Part shown: in pieces, positions 8,994 through 16,326 of the stretch
How positions within the stretch are numbered: the first letter of the stretch is position 1
Layout: every line of letters begins with the position of its first letter
DNA from: Oscillospiraceae bacterium
GTDB lineage: Bacteria > Bacillota > Clostridia > Oscillospirales > Oscillospiraceae
Assembly (NCBI GenBank): GCA_021769865.1
Contig: JAETSB010000008.1
Coordinates: 1-64,000, forward strand
Direction of reading: 5' to 3'
DNA: 64,000 bases
Notes under the pieces: generated by a model
What the model saw: only the letters and a program-made list of their open reading frames with translations
Told to the model about the DNA's origin: nothing
Databases searched by the model: none
Program-made: the position numbers and the translations under genes

Positions 8994-9773
8994 TTACGCA
9001 TAGAAGTTGACGCTGTTGGGTATCCCGACGAACATGTAGCAATAGGTGATTCCGCCGTGCTGGGTCACACCTACACCGATGCAGTCGCATCTGGGGTCGA
9101 TCATGGTCTCGAAGTGGCCGGGGGAGTTGATCCAGTTGTCGACAGCGTGCTGAGCAGCATCGACTGTGCCGGTGAACACGGTGAGGTTGTCACCGAAGCC
9201 GTAGGGATATCCGGCCTCGGCAGCGGCCTGGCTCTCCTCTGGAGCGTGATGCCAGGTGTAGCGCCGGTTGGAGCAGGCTTGGGCGGCGCTCATCAGGGCC
9301 TCGCTGACCGGCAGCTCCGGCACACCATTGGCCTTGCGGGTCTGGTTGATCAGCCGGATCATCTCCCGCCGTATCTCCAGGTTGTCCGTCAGGCTGGTAC
9401 TTTCCCCATCGGATGGTGTTTCCGGAATGGTGGAAGCAGCAGAGTTGACTGTCAGTGTCATGCTTCCACACTCCCCAGCGCTGTTGGAGGCGGTGATCTC
9501 CGCACTCCCCTCCGCTTTGGCGACGGCAACCCAGAAGGTCAGCACCCGCTCTACCGCCACTGTGTCCGGGGCACTGGAGGTGACGGTGTAGTCCGTCCCG
9601 CTGGGGCCGATGATGAGGCCGCTTCGCTCTCCCACCTCCAGGGTACTGCCCTTGTAGCTGCTTACCCGGATGGATTCGGCTGGCGCTGCTCTTGCTGTGG
9701 CGGGGATGGTGAGGGTAGCTGCGAGGATGGCTGCCGTCAGTACGGCGGCGGTGCGTTTTTTCGTGCTGATCAT
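8994..9773 (-). CDS. Secreted CAP-domain protein with Ig-like domain
   Basis: A 259-residue secreted protein. An N-terminal signal peptide (residues 1-29, basic start, hydrophobic core, cleavage likely after ATARA) is followed by a Big_2/Ig-like segment (about 32-110), an STS-rich linker and a CAP/SCP domain (about 130-259). CAP hallmarks are the helix LINQTRKANGVPELPVSEALMSAAQ, the core NWINSPGH and the FVGIPNS end. CAP proteins of this type are extracellular, and their biochemical role in bacteria is poorly known. AGGAGG precedes the ATG. It is the last gene before the tRNA-Thr fragment, so it is element cargo or a decayed-end passenger. Confidence 0.8.
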   Translation of the reverse strand: MISTKKRTAAVLTAAILAATLTIPATARAAPAESIRVSSYKGSTLEVGERSGLIIGPSGTDYTVTSSAPDTVAVERVLTFWVAVAKAEGSAEITASNSAGECGSMTLTVNSAASTIPETPSDGESTSLTDNLEIRREMIRLINQTRKANGVPELPVSEALMSAAQACSNRRYTWHHAPEESQAAAEAGYPYGFGDNLTVFTGTVDAAQHAVDNWINSPGHFETMIDPRCDCIGVGVTQHGGITYCYMFVGIPNSVNFYA

Positions 9774-10082
9774 TTGATTTTCCTCCTGATTTCAGTGTTT
9801 TATAGGGACTTTTACAAGCAACACAATATCAAAACAGGAGATGAAAGTCGATAGGGACAAACGGAGAAATTCAGAGGCAAAAAGTAAGCAAACTACACAG
9901 CGTTTCGCTGTTCATATGTAGAGCCTCTTTCGTTGTGATGATCATTCTGACCACATAAACAGCCACAGACAGGCGTGGAATGTATGGAAACACTGTTTTT
10001 AAAGAGTGCCGGAAAGCAAATGGAACGGAGCAAAAACGGCTATAAATAAGCGAAGAATATGCAAAAAATATTGCTATGGCTG
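9774..10082. other. Element end, no gene seen
   Basis: The region between the CAP gene start and the tRNA fragment carries no supportable coding sequence. It is AT-rich compared with the DNA to the right and would hold the arm sites used by an integrase if this is the right end of the element. Confidence 0.5.
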
Positions 10083-10127
10083 TTGGTAAGGATGAGGTCG
10101 GCGGTTCGAATCCGCCCAGCAGCTCCA
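10083..10127 (+). other. tRNA-Thr(GGT) 3' fragment, probable attachment site
   Basis: The sequence matches a tRNA-Thr from the anticodon (TTGGTAAGG) through the variable loop, a perfect T-stem (GGCGG/CCGCC around TTCGAAT), the 3' acceptor strand CAGCAGC, a discriminator T and CCA at 10125-10127. Nothing upstream matches the 5' half of a tRNA, so it is not a functional gene. A 3' tRNA fragment flush with an accessory region is the usual attR left by tyrosine-recombinase integration. Confidence 0.85.
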
Positions 10128-10134
10128 AGAATTT

Positions 10135-10166
10135 ACATCCAAACTTAATGGTTTGGGTGTTTTTTT
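10135..10166 (+). terminator. Terminator of the original tRNA-Thr gene
   Basis: A 10-bp stem (10135-10144 with 10151-10160, one G-U pair) is followed by a run of T. It sits 7 nt after the CCA of the tRNA fragment, as expected for the native terminator of the tRNA gene before insertion. Confidence 0.85.
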
Positions 10167-10357
10167 GCTTTTTGCAACGTTTGGACCGTTTTCCCTTACA
10201 ACTCAATGACCTCACTACTAGAAGTTAGGATTTTGCGAAGCCTTTTGCAATTTTCCTCGCCGTCTACAGGGCCCAATCCATTTCGTTCCCCGCACAGTTC
10301 CCAAAACAACGGCCCGTGCATGCGGCGTTCTCCGTCCGCCGCGGTTCCGGCGAGAGA

Positions 10358-10386
10358 TTGACAGTTGTCAAAACTCCCGGTATAAT
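10358..10386 (+). promoter_or_regulatory. Consensus promoter with dyad over the -35
   Basis: TTGACA (10358-10363) and TATAAT (10381-10386) are separated by 17 nt. The -35 is the left arm of the inverted repeat TTGACA-GT-TGTCAA (10358-10371), a possible operator. Confidence 0.8.
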
Positions 10387-10442
10387 GTCGAATCAAAGGA
10401 AAGCCCGGGCGGCAGGGCCCGGAGATGGGAGAACGGGGACGA

Positions 10443-12284
10443 ATGGCAAAACGCTGGGCGGCGGGGGCGCTGGTGGCGCTGGCGGTTTTATGGGCGGTCT
10501 CGGCCTCGCCTCTGGCGCGGGCCGGGAGTCGGATCACCCGGGGCGCGGTGGCCCCGCCGGAGGCCGAAGCTCCGGCAAAGCCGGAGACCGGGGACGGGCT
10601 GATTCCCGTAGAGCGCGTAGAGCCTTCCGCCAGCCTGGGGGACCTGCGGGCCGTGGAGGCGCCGGGGGTCCCGGCGGAGGGGCTGGACGCCGCCCGCTGG
10701 GCTCTTTACCGGGAGCTGCTGTCCCCGAAGGAGGACGGGAGCTTTGGCGGCGAGGAGCCGGTGAGCCGGGCCGAGGCCGTTCAGGCCCTCTACCGGCTCA
10801 CCGGCATTTTGCTCCGGGTGGACGCCTGTCCGTACCCGGACGTGCCGGAGGAGTATCAGGCCGCCGCGGCCTGGGCGGACAGCGCGGGGGTCAGCGGCGG
10901 CGTGTCGGAGGGGTGCTTTGACCCCTTCGCCCCGGTGACCCGGAGCCAGCTGGCGGTGATGCTCCACCGCTTCGCCGCCTGGCGGGGAGAGAGCATGGAG
11001 AGCCGCCTGGCCGTGTCCTGGGACGGGGAGACCGTCCCGGCCTATGCGGAGGAGGCGGTCAACTGGGCCTTTGAGCGGGGGCTCTACACGGGCATGACGG
11101 ACCACGGCTTTTACCCGGACCTGCCGGTGTCCCGGCTGCAGCTGGCCTGCGTGTTGGCGAGACTGCAGAAGGACCGGGACCCTCTGGCGGGGGCGCTGTC
11201 CCTTCCCGGGGCCGGGCCCGCCGGCCGCTCCCAGGAGAGGCATGAGGAGCTGGACCAGGCCATCGCCGCTGCCGCCCGCCGCCATGGAGCGGTGGGGGTC
11301 CAGGTGGCCGTCATTGAGGACGGGGCCGTTACCGACACCTATCACTACGGCTGGGCGGTACAGGGCAGCGTCCCCATGAGCGACGCCCACAAGCTGCGGA
11401 CCGCCTCCCTCACCAAGGTGGCGGTGGGCCTCTCCGCCGCCCTGCTGCGGGAGGAGGGAGCGGTGGATTACGACGCGGACGTCGGGGAGTACTGGGGTGT
11501 GGAGACCTGGAAGCCCGTCACCGTCCGCGATCTGCTGAGCCACACCTCCACCCTGCTGAACAGCGAGAGCGTCGCCTGGGACTACGCGGGCGTCAGGGCC
11601 CAACTGGCCGGCGCCTCCGGCTACAGCGGGGGCACACCGGGGGACCCGCGCTATTGGAGCTATAACAACCATGCCTTCGGCGTCCTGGGCCAGACCCTGG
11701 AGCTGGCGGCGGGACGGTACTTAGACGACGTGCTGGAGGAGCGGCTCCTGGGCCCCCTGGGGGCGGACGGGGCCTTTGCCGCCGGAGAGCTGGAGGAGCC
11801 GGAGCTGGTGACCCAGCTGTACCGGAGGACCTCGCTGGGCCGCTCGGTGGGAAGCCAAATCGGAGTCCGCCGGTGGAGCGCGCCGGGGGCCACGGGGCGG
11901 CAGTTCGCCGGGGGCTTCACCGCCAGCGCCCGGGACTGCGCGAAGCTGACGGCCCTGCTGGCGGGGGACGGCTGCTTCGAGGGTGTGCGGCTGATGGACG
12001 AGGCGTCCGTGGAGCTGATGGAGGACTGTGAGGACCGGGTCCTCTGGGACGGGAGCCGTCAGGCCCTGCCCATGCGGCTGCGGTTCGATCTCTATGGCCG
12101 GGAGCGGCTCTACTACCACACCGGCAGCGCCTACGGCGTGTACAATCTCCTCAGCTACGACCCGGATACCGGGGACGGCGTGGTGGTGCTGACCACGGGG
12201 GCCGACGGCGGAACGGACGAATCCGGCATCTACGCCATTTGCGGCGAGATCAGCCGGGCGGTGTACGAGGCCATTGCCCGATAA
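10443..12284 (+). CDS. SLH-domain protein with serine beta-lactamase-like domain
   Basis: A 613-residue exported protein. A signal peptide (about 1-28) is followed by three SLH-like segments (about 99-121, 157-182 and 222-242) that would bind cell-wall polysaccharide, and a class C beta-lactamase/PBP-like domain (about 265-613). The catalytic set is visible: SLTK at 322-325, YNN at 407-409 and HTG at 559-561. It is probably a wall-anchored serine hydrolase (esterase, D-aminopeptidase or carboxypeptidase) rather than a resistance enzyme. The ATG at 10443 is preferred because GGGAGAACGG precedes it; the ATG at 10425 has the ribosome site too close. A consensus promoter lies upstream. Confidence 0.85.
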   Translation: MAKRWAAGALVALAVLWAVSASPLARAGSRITRGAVAPPEAEAPAKPETGDGLIPVERVEPSASLGDLRAVEAPGVPAEGLDAARWALYRELLSPKEDGSFGGEEPVSRAEAVQALYRLTGILLRVDACPYPDVPEEYQAAAAWADSAGVSGGVSEGCFDPFAPVTRSQLAVMLHRFAAWRGESMESRLAVSWDGETVPAYAEEAVNWAFERGLYTGMTDHGFYPDLPVSRLQLACVLARLQKDRDPLAGALSLPGAGPAGRSQERHEELDQAIAAAARRHGAVGVQVAVIEDGAVTDTYHYGWAVQGSVPMSDAHKLRTASLTKVAVGLSAALLREEGAVDYDADVGEYWGVETWKPVTVRDLLSHTSTLLNSESVAWDYAGVRAQLAGASGYSGGTPGDPRYWSYNNHAFGVLGQTLELAAGRYLDDVLEERLLGPLGADGAFAAGELEEPELVTQLYRRTSLGRSVGSQIGVRRWSAPGATGRQFAGGFTASARDCAKLTALLAGDGCFEGVRLMDEASVELMEDCEDRVLWDGSRQALPMRLRFDLYGRERLYYHTGSAYGVYNLLSYDPDTGDGVVVLTTGADGGTDESGIYAICGEISRAVYEAIAR

Positions 12285-12286
12285 AA

Positions 12287-12331
12287 GAGCCAAAAAACGC
12301 TCCGGGAATTTCCCGGAGCGTTTTTTGGCTC
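12287..12331. terminator. Bidirectional terminator
   Basis: A long hairpin with an AAAAAA/TTTTTT-containing stem (12287-12331) separates the convergent SLH-lactamase gene and the small protein gene at 12330. It can act on both strands. Confidence 0.9.
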
Positions 12332-12554
12332 AGAAGAACTTTTTCAGCCCGCCCAGCTTATCCCCCAGGTCGGCGGCGGCCAGCTTGGCCTTGACGCCCG
12401 TCACCAGGGGCTGGAGCTGCTCTTCGGGCAGGTTTACGCCGGTGAGCTGTTCCAGGGTCTTGACGGGGTCCTTCCGGAAGCTCTGGAGAAGGGCGGGGTC
12501 TTTCTGGAGCTTGGCGGCCAGCTCCTCGATCTTGGCCTTGATATCGATGCTCAT
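12330..12554 (-). CDS. Small Nif11/NHLP-leader-like protein
   Basis: A 74-residue hypothetical protein. It is mostly helical and reads like a short leader or carrier: LQKDPALLQSFRKDP, then a turn with GVNLPEEQLQ, a second helix and a glycine-containing tail (DKLGGLKKFF). The DP-rich helix and the turn resemble Nif11 or nitrile-hydratase-type RiPP leaders, but no maturation enzyme is adjacent and no Cys or Thr core is present. The start at 12554 follows AGGAAG at 7 nt. A strong promoter precedes it. I do not know its function. Confidence 0.7.
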   Translation of the reverse strand: MSIDIKAKIEELAAKLQKDPALLQSFRKDPVKTLEQLTGVNLPEEQLQPLVTGVKAKLAAADLGDKLGGLKKFF

Positions 12555-12607
12555 AGAGTCGCTTCCTTCCATATTTTCTGCGCCGGAGAGGCCCCGGCAG
12601 CAGGTCT

Positions 12608-12636
12608 ATCATACGGAATTTGGAGATATCTGTCAA
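12608..12636 (-). promoter_or_regulatory. Promoter of the small protein gene
   Basis: On the minus strand TTGACA (12631-12636) and TATGAT (12608-12613) are 17 nt apart, about 55 nt before the ATG. Confidence 0.75.
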
Positions 12637-12768
12637 TCCTTTTTGGGCAAAAACGGAGAAAATATAAAAAATTGAAAATTTCCCTTACATGTTTGCCCAA
12701 AATTGTGGTAAACTAACATGGAGAGAAGCAAACGGCGCCGGGGCGGGCCCCGGCAGAAAGGAGGAGCT

Positions 12769-13290
12769 ATGTTTCAAATTGGAGAGCTGGTGGTGTACGG
12801 CTCCACCGGCGTGTGCCGGGTGGAGGAAATCGCCGGACTGGACCAGCCCGGTGGGGACCGGGGGAAGCGGTATTACCTCCTCAAGCCCCTGTGGCAGGAC
12901 GGGGTGATCTACGCCCCGGTGGACAGCGAAAAGGTGCCCATGCGCCCGGTGATGGGCCGGGAGGAGGCGGAAGCGCTCATCGACCGGATGCCGGAGATCC
13001 CGGCGGCGCCCTGGCGGGGCGGGACGCCCCAGGCCCTGACCCAGCAGTACCAGTCCGCCGTCCGGGACGGGGGACACCAGGCCCTGATTGAGATGATGAA
13101 GGCCATCCACCACAAGCGGGGCGTGGCGGAGGCGAAGAACCGGCGGCTGGGTATGATCGACGAACGGTATATGAAGCAGGCGGAGCGGATGCTCTACGGC
13201 GAGCTGGCCACGGCGCTGGAAATCGACTATGACGAGGTGGAAGATTACATCGCCGCCCGGCTGGAGGGCGCGGCGAAGTCCGTCGGATGA
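12769..13290 (+). CDS. CarD-like transcriptional regulator
   Basis: A 173-residue CarD/CdnL-type protein that binds the RNA polymerase beta subunit and affects open-complex stability. The N-terminal 60 residues form the CarD_N Tudor-like fold (FQIGELVVYGSTGVCRVEEI, then YYLLKPL and the VPMRPVM strand). The C-terminal half is helical (AIHHKRGVAEAKNRRLGMIDERYMKQAERMLYGELATAL), as in clostridial CarD proteins. The ATG at 12769 follows AAAGGAGGAGCT. It appears to be transcribed alone, with a terminator just after it. Confidence 0.88.
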   Translation: MFQIGELVVYGSTGVCRVEEIAGLDQPGGDRGKRYYLLKPLWQDGVIYAPVDSEKVPMRPVMGREEAEALIDRMPEIPAAPWRGGTPQALTQQYQSAVRDGGHQALIEMMKAIHHKRGVAEAKNRRLGMIDERYMKQAERMLYGELATALEIDYDEVEDYIAARLEGAAKSVG

Positions 13291-13298
13291 GAGAACAG

Positions 13299-13327
13299 GG
13301 AGACGGGGAGGACCCGTCTCCTGCTGT
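13299..13327 (+). terminator. Terminator after the CarD-like gene
   Basis: A 9-bp GC-rich stem (13299-13307 with 13313-13321) and 5-nt loop is followed by TGCTGTTTT. Confidence 0.75.
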
Positions 13328-13328
13328 T

Positions 13329-13934
13329 TTATCGGATAATTTCCTGAACCAGCCTTGCCGTCATGCCCCAGATGGCGCGGCCCTGGTAGTACCAGATGGG
13401 GACCTCCACCTGCCCATGGCTCCAGGGGTAGTCCCGGGGAATGCCCACGGGGCCGTAGGGGAAATCCTCCGGCACCCGGGGGACCAGCTCGTAGCGGCGG
13501 AGGTCCGGGGCCGTCTCCCGGAAGAAGGACAGGGGGACGGTGAAGACTTCCGCCACCTCCGCCGGGAAGGGGCGCAGGGCGGCAAGGCCGGCGGGGGACA
13601 CCAGCCCCAGCACCGGCCGGAGGAGAAAGCCCCGCTGGTTGCAGATGAAATCCGGCGTGCCCAGGAGGGTGACCTCCTCCCGGGGAATGGACAGCTCCTC
13701 CTCCGTCTCCCGGAGGGCGCAGTCCTGGGGCGTCTCCCCGGGCTCCATGGTTCCGCCGGGGAAGCAGACCTCGCCCCCCTGGGAGACCTGGGAGGAGCGG
13801 ACCTCGAAGAGCAGGCGGAGGCCGTCCTTCCCCTCCGCCAGGGGGCAGAGGACGGCGCAGCTCCGGGCGGCCCCCAGAAGGCCCGGCTCATGGCCCTGAA
13901 AGCGGCGGGCCAGCCGCTCCAGCTCCCCCGTCAC
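13329..13934 (-). CDS. Nudix hydrolase, CoA pyrophosphatase type
   Basis: A 201-residue Nudix protein. The Nudix box runs from the GG of FPGGTMEPGE through RETEEEL and fits G-x5-E-x7-RE-U-x-EE. It is preceded by RSSQVSQGGEVCFPGG, which resembles the extra motif of CoA diphosphatases (NudL type), so the likely reaction is cleavage of CoA to phosphoadenosine phosphate and phosphopantetheine. Substrate is inferred from that motif only. It overlaps the upstream lipid kinase gene by 4 nt (ATGA), so the two are one operon. Confidence 0.85.
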   Translation of the reverse strand: MTGELERLARRFQGHEPGLLGAARSCAVLCPLAEGKDGLRLLFEVRSSQVSQGGEVCFPGGTMEPGETPQDCALRETEEELSIPREEVTLLGTPDFICNQRGFLLRPVLGLVSPAGLAALRPFPAEVAEVFTVPLSFFRETAPDLRRYELVPRVPEDFPYGPVGIPRDYPWSHGQVEVPIWYYQGRAIWGMTARLVQEIIR

Positions 13935-14818
13935 AACAGCATGGTCAGCCCCTGGCGGCGGTTTTCGATGTCCACCGCCGGGGCGCTGGGGGCGTATTCC
14001 CCGTCCAGGGACCAGGGGAGCTCCTCCTCCGTCTCCAGGTGGAGGGAGGAGACGTGGCGGAAGACCAGGCCTTGGCTGTCGTACTGCTGGTTCAAAAGGG
14101 CGTGGACCAGGCTCTGGAGGTCCGCCGCCGTCTTGGGGTTGGGGATCAGCAGGATCTCAAAGAGGCCGTCGTCCAGCACCACCCGCTCCGGGTCCAACTT
14201 CATGAGACCCCCGATGGAGGTGGAGTTGCACACCGCGCCGAAGAGGTATTCCCCGTCCAGGGTCTCCCCGTCGGCGGTGAGGCGGACGCGGTAGGGCCGG
14301 AGGGTGCTCAGGTCCTTCATGCCCTCCAGGATGTAGGCGAAGTGGCCCAGGGCGTTCTTGGCGTTCTGGGGGGCGGCGTAGCTGGTCCGGGTAAAGGCCC
14401 CGAAGGAGGCCACGTAGAGAAAGCTCCGCCCGTTCCAGAAGCCCACGTCCAGAAGGCGGGGGACGTTCCGGGCGATGGCGGCGGCGGCCTCCGCCGGGTC
14501 GCCGGAGATGCGGAGGCTGGCGGCAAAGTCGTTGGTGCTGCCCTGGGGCAGGTAGCCCAGGAGCGGGGGCTTTTTGAGCCGCACCAGGCCGGAGACCACC
14601 TCGTTCAGCGTCCCGTCGCCGCCCACGGCCACCACCAGGTCGTACCGCCCGCCCTCCCGCTTGGCGGTCTCGGCGGCGTCGCCGGGGGAGTCCGTGACGT
14701 GGATGGAGAGGAGATAACCCGCCTGGGAGAGGACGGCGGCGGCGTCGAACAGGGGGCCGTGGGACTTGCTCTTTCCGGCCCGGGGGTTGACGATCATCAA
14801 GAGCTTGCGGGGTTTCAT
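13931..14818 (-). CDS. Diacylglycerol kinase-family lipid kinase
   Basis: A 295-residue DagK/YegS/sphingosine-kinase-like protein acting at the membrane face. The N-terminal catalytic domain has IVNPRAGK and the nucleotide-binding motif VAVGGDGTLNEV, then LGYLPQGSTNDFA. The second half has the beta-sandwich with the DPERVVLDDGLFEIL motif. It probably phosphorylates diacylglycerol or a related lipid to recycle it to phosphatidate. ATG at 14818 is chosen since GGAGG lies 8 nt upstream; a GTG three codons earlier overlaps that site. It is coupled to the Nudix gene. Confidence 0.87.
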   Translation of the reverse strand: MKPRKLLMIVNPRAGKSKSHGPLFDAAAVLSQAGYLLSIHVTDSPGDAAETAKREGGRYDLVVAVGGDGTLNEVVSGLVRLKKPPLLGYLPQGSTNDFAASLRISGDPAEAAAAIARNVPRLLDVGFWNGRSFLYVASFGAFTRTSYAAPQNAKNALGHFAYILEGMKDLSTLRPYRVRLTADGETLDGEYLFGAVCNSTSIGGLMKLDPERVVLDDGLFEILLIPNPKTAADLQSLVHALLNQQYDSQGLVFRHVSSLHLETEEELPWSLDGEYAPSAPAVDIENRRQGLTMLL

Positions 14819-14964
14819 CAGAGGCACCTCCAGGGAGACGTTGTCATACGGTACAGTATAGCACAGCGTGTATTAAATTACTGTTAAAATTCCCAGGCGG
14901 CGGATTGCAATTCCCTTCGCCCCCATGTAGAATGGAAACGACAGAGAGAACGGGAGGCGCGGCG

Positions 14965-16179
14965 ATGGAACGGAGAAACAACTATATCAGCATGGGGGTG
15001 ACGGCGTTTCTGACCGCCGCCGCCATTTTGCTGTTCTACGACACCCTCTTCGGCGGCAAGGCCGTGCTGGCCCTGCTGAAGACGGTGCAGCCCATCCTTT
15101 ACGGGGCCTTTATCGCCTACCTGCTGGCCCCCATGGTGAACTTCTTCGAGGGGCGCCTGTTCCCCCTCCGCCCGGGCCGGGCGCGGAAGCGGGCCCACGC
15201 CATGCTGATCCGTACGGTAGGCATCGTGCTGGCCTGGCTGGTCATCGCCTTTTTCTTCTACCTGCTGGCCTCCGTGCTGATGCCGGAGCTGTACAAGAGC
15301 GTCCTCCAGCTCATCGACAACGCGGACAACTACTACCGGACCATCAGCGGCTGGGTGATCCACCTGCTGGAGACGAACCCGGCGGTGGCGAACTGGGTCA
15401 GCCAGCAGATGGCGGCGTACTTCCAGGACCTGGACAAGTGGCTGACCAGCGGCGTGCTGCCCCAGCTCCAGGCGGTGATGGTCACGGTGTCCGGCGGCGT
15501 GCTGAGCCTGGTGAACTTCGTCAAGGACCTGCTGGTGGGGGTCATCGCCTCCGTCTATCTCTTGGCCACCAAGGAGCGCTGCGCCGCCTATGGGCGGAAG
15601 CTGATTTACAGCCTCTTTCCCCGGGAGCGGGTGGGGCTGGTCCTCCGGGGCGTGCGGCGGGCGGACGTCATCTTCTCCGGTTTCGTCCGGGGGAAGCTGC
15701 TGGACTCCATCATCATCGGCGTGCTGTGCTTCCTCTGCTGCTCCATTCTGAAATTCCCCTACACGCCCCTGGTCTCCGTCTTCGTGGGCGTGACCAACAT
15801 CATCCCCTTCTTCGGGCCCTTCCTGGGGGCCATCCCCAGCACCTTCCTGATTCTGCTGGTGTCTCCCCGGCAGGCGCTGTATTTCGTCATTTTCGTCCTG
15901 GCCCTCCAGCAGCTGGACGGCAACGTCATCGGGCCCAAGATCCTGGGGAATACCACGGGCCTTTCCAGCCTGTGGGTCATCATCGCCATCCTGGTGGGAG
16001 GCGGCTTCTTCGGCGTGGCGGGCATGTTCTTCGGCGTGCCGGTGTGCGCCTGCCTCAACAGCCTGGTGAACTTCTTCGTGGAGGCCCGCCTGCGGAAAAA
16101 GGGCCTCTCCCCGGACTCCGAGGAGTACGCCGCGGGAGGGGCGCTGGGGCCCAAGCCGCCGGACCCGAAAAATTTGTGA
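14965..16179 (+). CDS. AI-2E family transporter (PerM/YtvI type)
   Basis: A 404-residue multi-pass membrane protein. It has about eight membrane segments: a pair near the N-terminus, one around 80-105, a large amphipathic extracellular-type region (LYKSVLQLIDNADNYYRTISG and on), and a C-terminal cluster including VFVGVTNIIPFFGPFLGAIPS and GNVIGPKILGNTTGLS, which are hallmarks of the family. Members include Na+/H+ antiporters and putative autoinducer exporters; the substrate here is unknown. GGGAGG lies 7 nt before the ATG at 14965; an upstream in-frame ATG lacks this. Confidence 0.85.
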   Translation: MERRNNYISMGVTAFLTAAAILLFYDTLFGGKAVLALLKTVQPILYGAFIAYLLAPMVNFFEGRLFPLRPGRARKRAHAMLIRTVGIVLAWLVIAFFFYLLASVLMPELYKSVLQLIDNADNYYRTISGWVIHLLETNPAVANWVSQQMAAYFQDLDKWLTSGVLPQLQAVMVTVSGGVLSLVNFVKDLLVGVIASVYLLATKERCAAYGRKLIYSLFPRERVGLVLRGVRRADVIFSGFVRGKLLDSIIIGVLCFLCCSILKFPYTPLVSVFVGVTNIIPFFGPFLGAIPSTFLILLVSPRQALYFVIFVLALQQLDGNVIGPKILGNTTGLSSLWVIIAILVGGGFFGVAGMFFGVPVCACLNSLVNFFVEARLRKKGLSPDSEEYAAGGALGPKPPDPKNL

Positions 16180-16185
16180 AAACTA

Positions 16186-16214
16186 TTGCAATCTTTTTCC
16201 CCATCGTGTACAAT
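16186..16214 (+). promoter_or_regulatory. Promoter of the peptide ABC importer operon
   Basis: TTGCAA (16186-16191) and TACAAT (16209-16214) are 17 nt apart, directly after the transporter stop codon. Confidence 0.75.
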
Positions 16215-16224
16215 ACGGCCTTGA

Positions 16225-16250
16225 GGGCTCTCCGGGAGACCGGAGGGCCC
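16225..16250 (+). other. Hairpin at the 5' end of the ABC importer mRNA
   Basis: An 11-bp stem (16225-16235 with 16240-16250, one wobble) starts about where transcription from the promoter at 16186-16214 should begin, and is followed by CGTTATTTTG. It could terminate upstream read-through, protect the 5' end, or attenuate. Confidence 0.5.
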
Positions 16251-16326
16251 CGTTATTTTGTCCGGGCGGAGCATCATCCGCCCCACACTGACCCGGGACT
16301 ACGGGCAGTGATACGAGGAGAACACC

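Larger units (their letters stand above)
1..10127. mobile_element. Right part of an integrative element inserted at tRNA-Thr
   Basis: The segment carries a xis-like protein, a replication-initiator-like protein, a type III restriction-modification pair and other accessory genes. It ends precisely at a 45-nt copy of the 3' half of a tRNA-Thr gene (10083-10127). Base composition changes sharply just after that point, from mixed or AT-rich to very GC-rich. tRNA-integrated elements restore the full tRNA at one end and leave a 3' fragment at the other. The tRNA here reads on the plus strand, so the intact gene and probably the integrase are expected left of position 1. The left end is not in view. 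The boundary is inferred from the tRNA fragment. Confidence 0.75.

Noticed and set aside
8868-9854. 328-residue plus-strand open frame antisense to the CAP gene
   Set aside because: The minus strand has the signal peptide, CAP motifs and ribosome site; the plus frame has none.
9871-10215. Minus-strand open frame containing LELLGGFEPPTSSLPT
   Set aside because: This is the well-known false protein read from the antisense of a tRNA 3' end, here the tRNA-Thr fragment.
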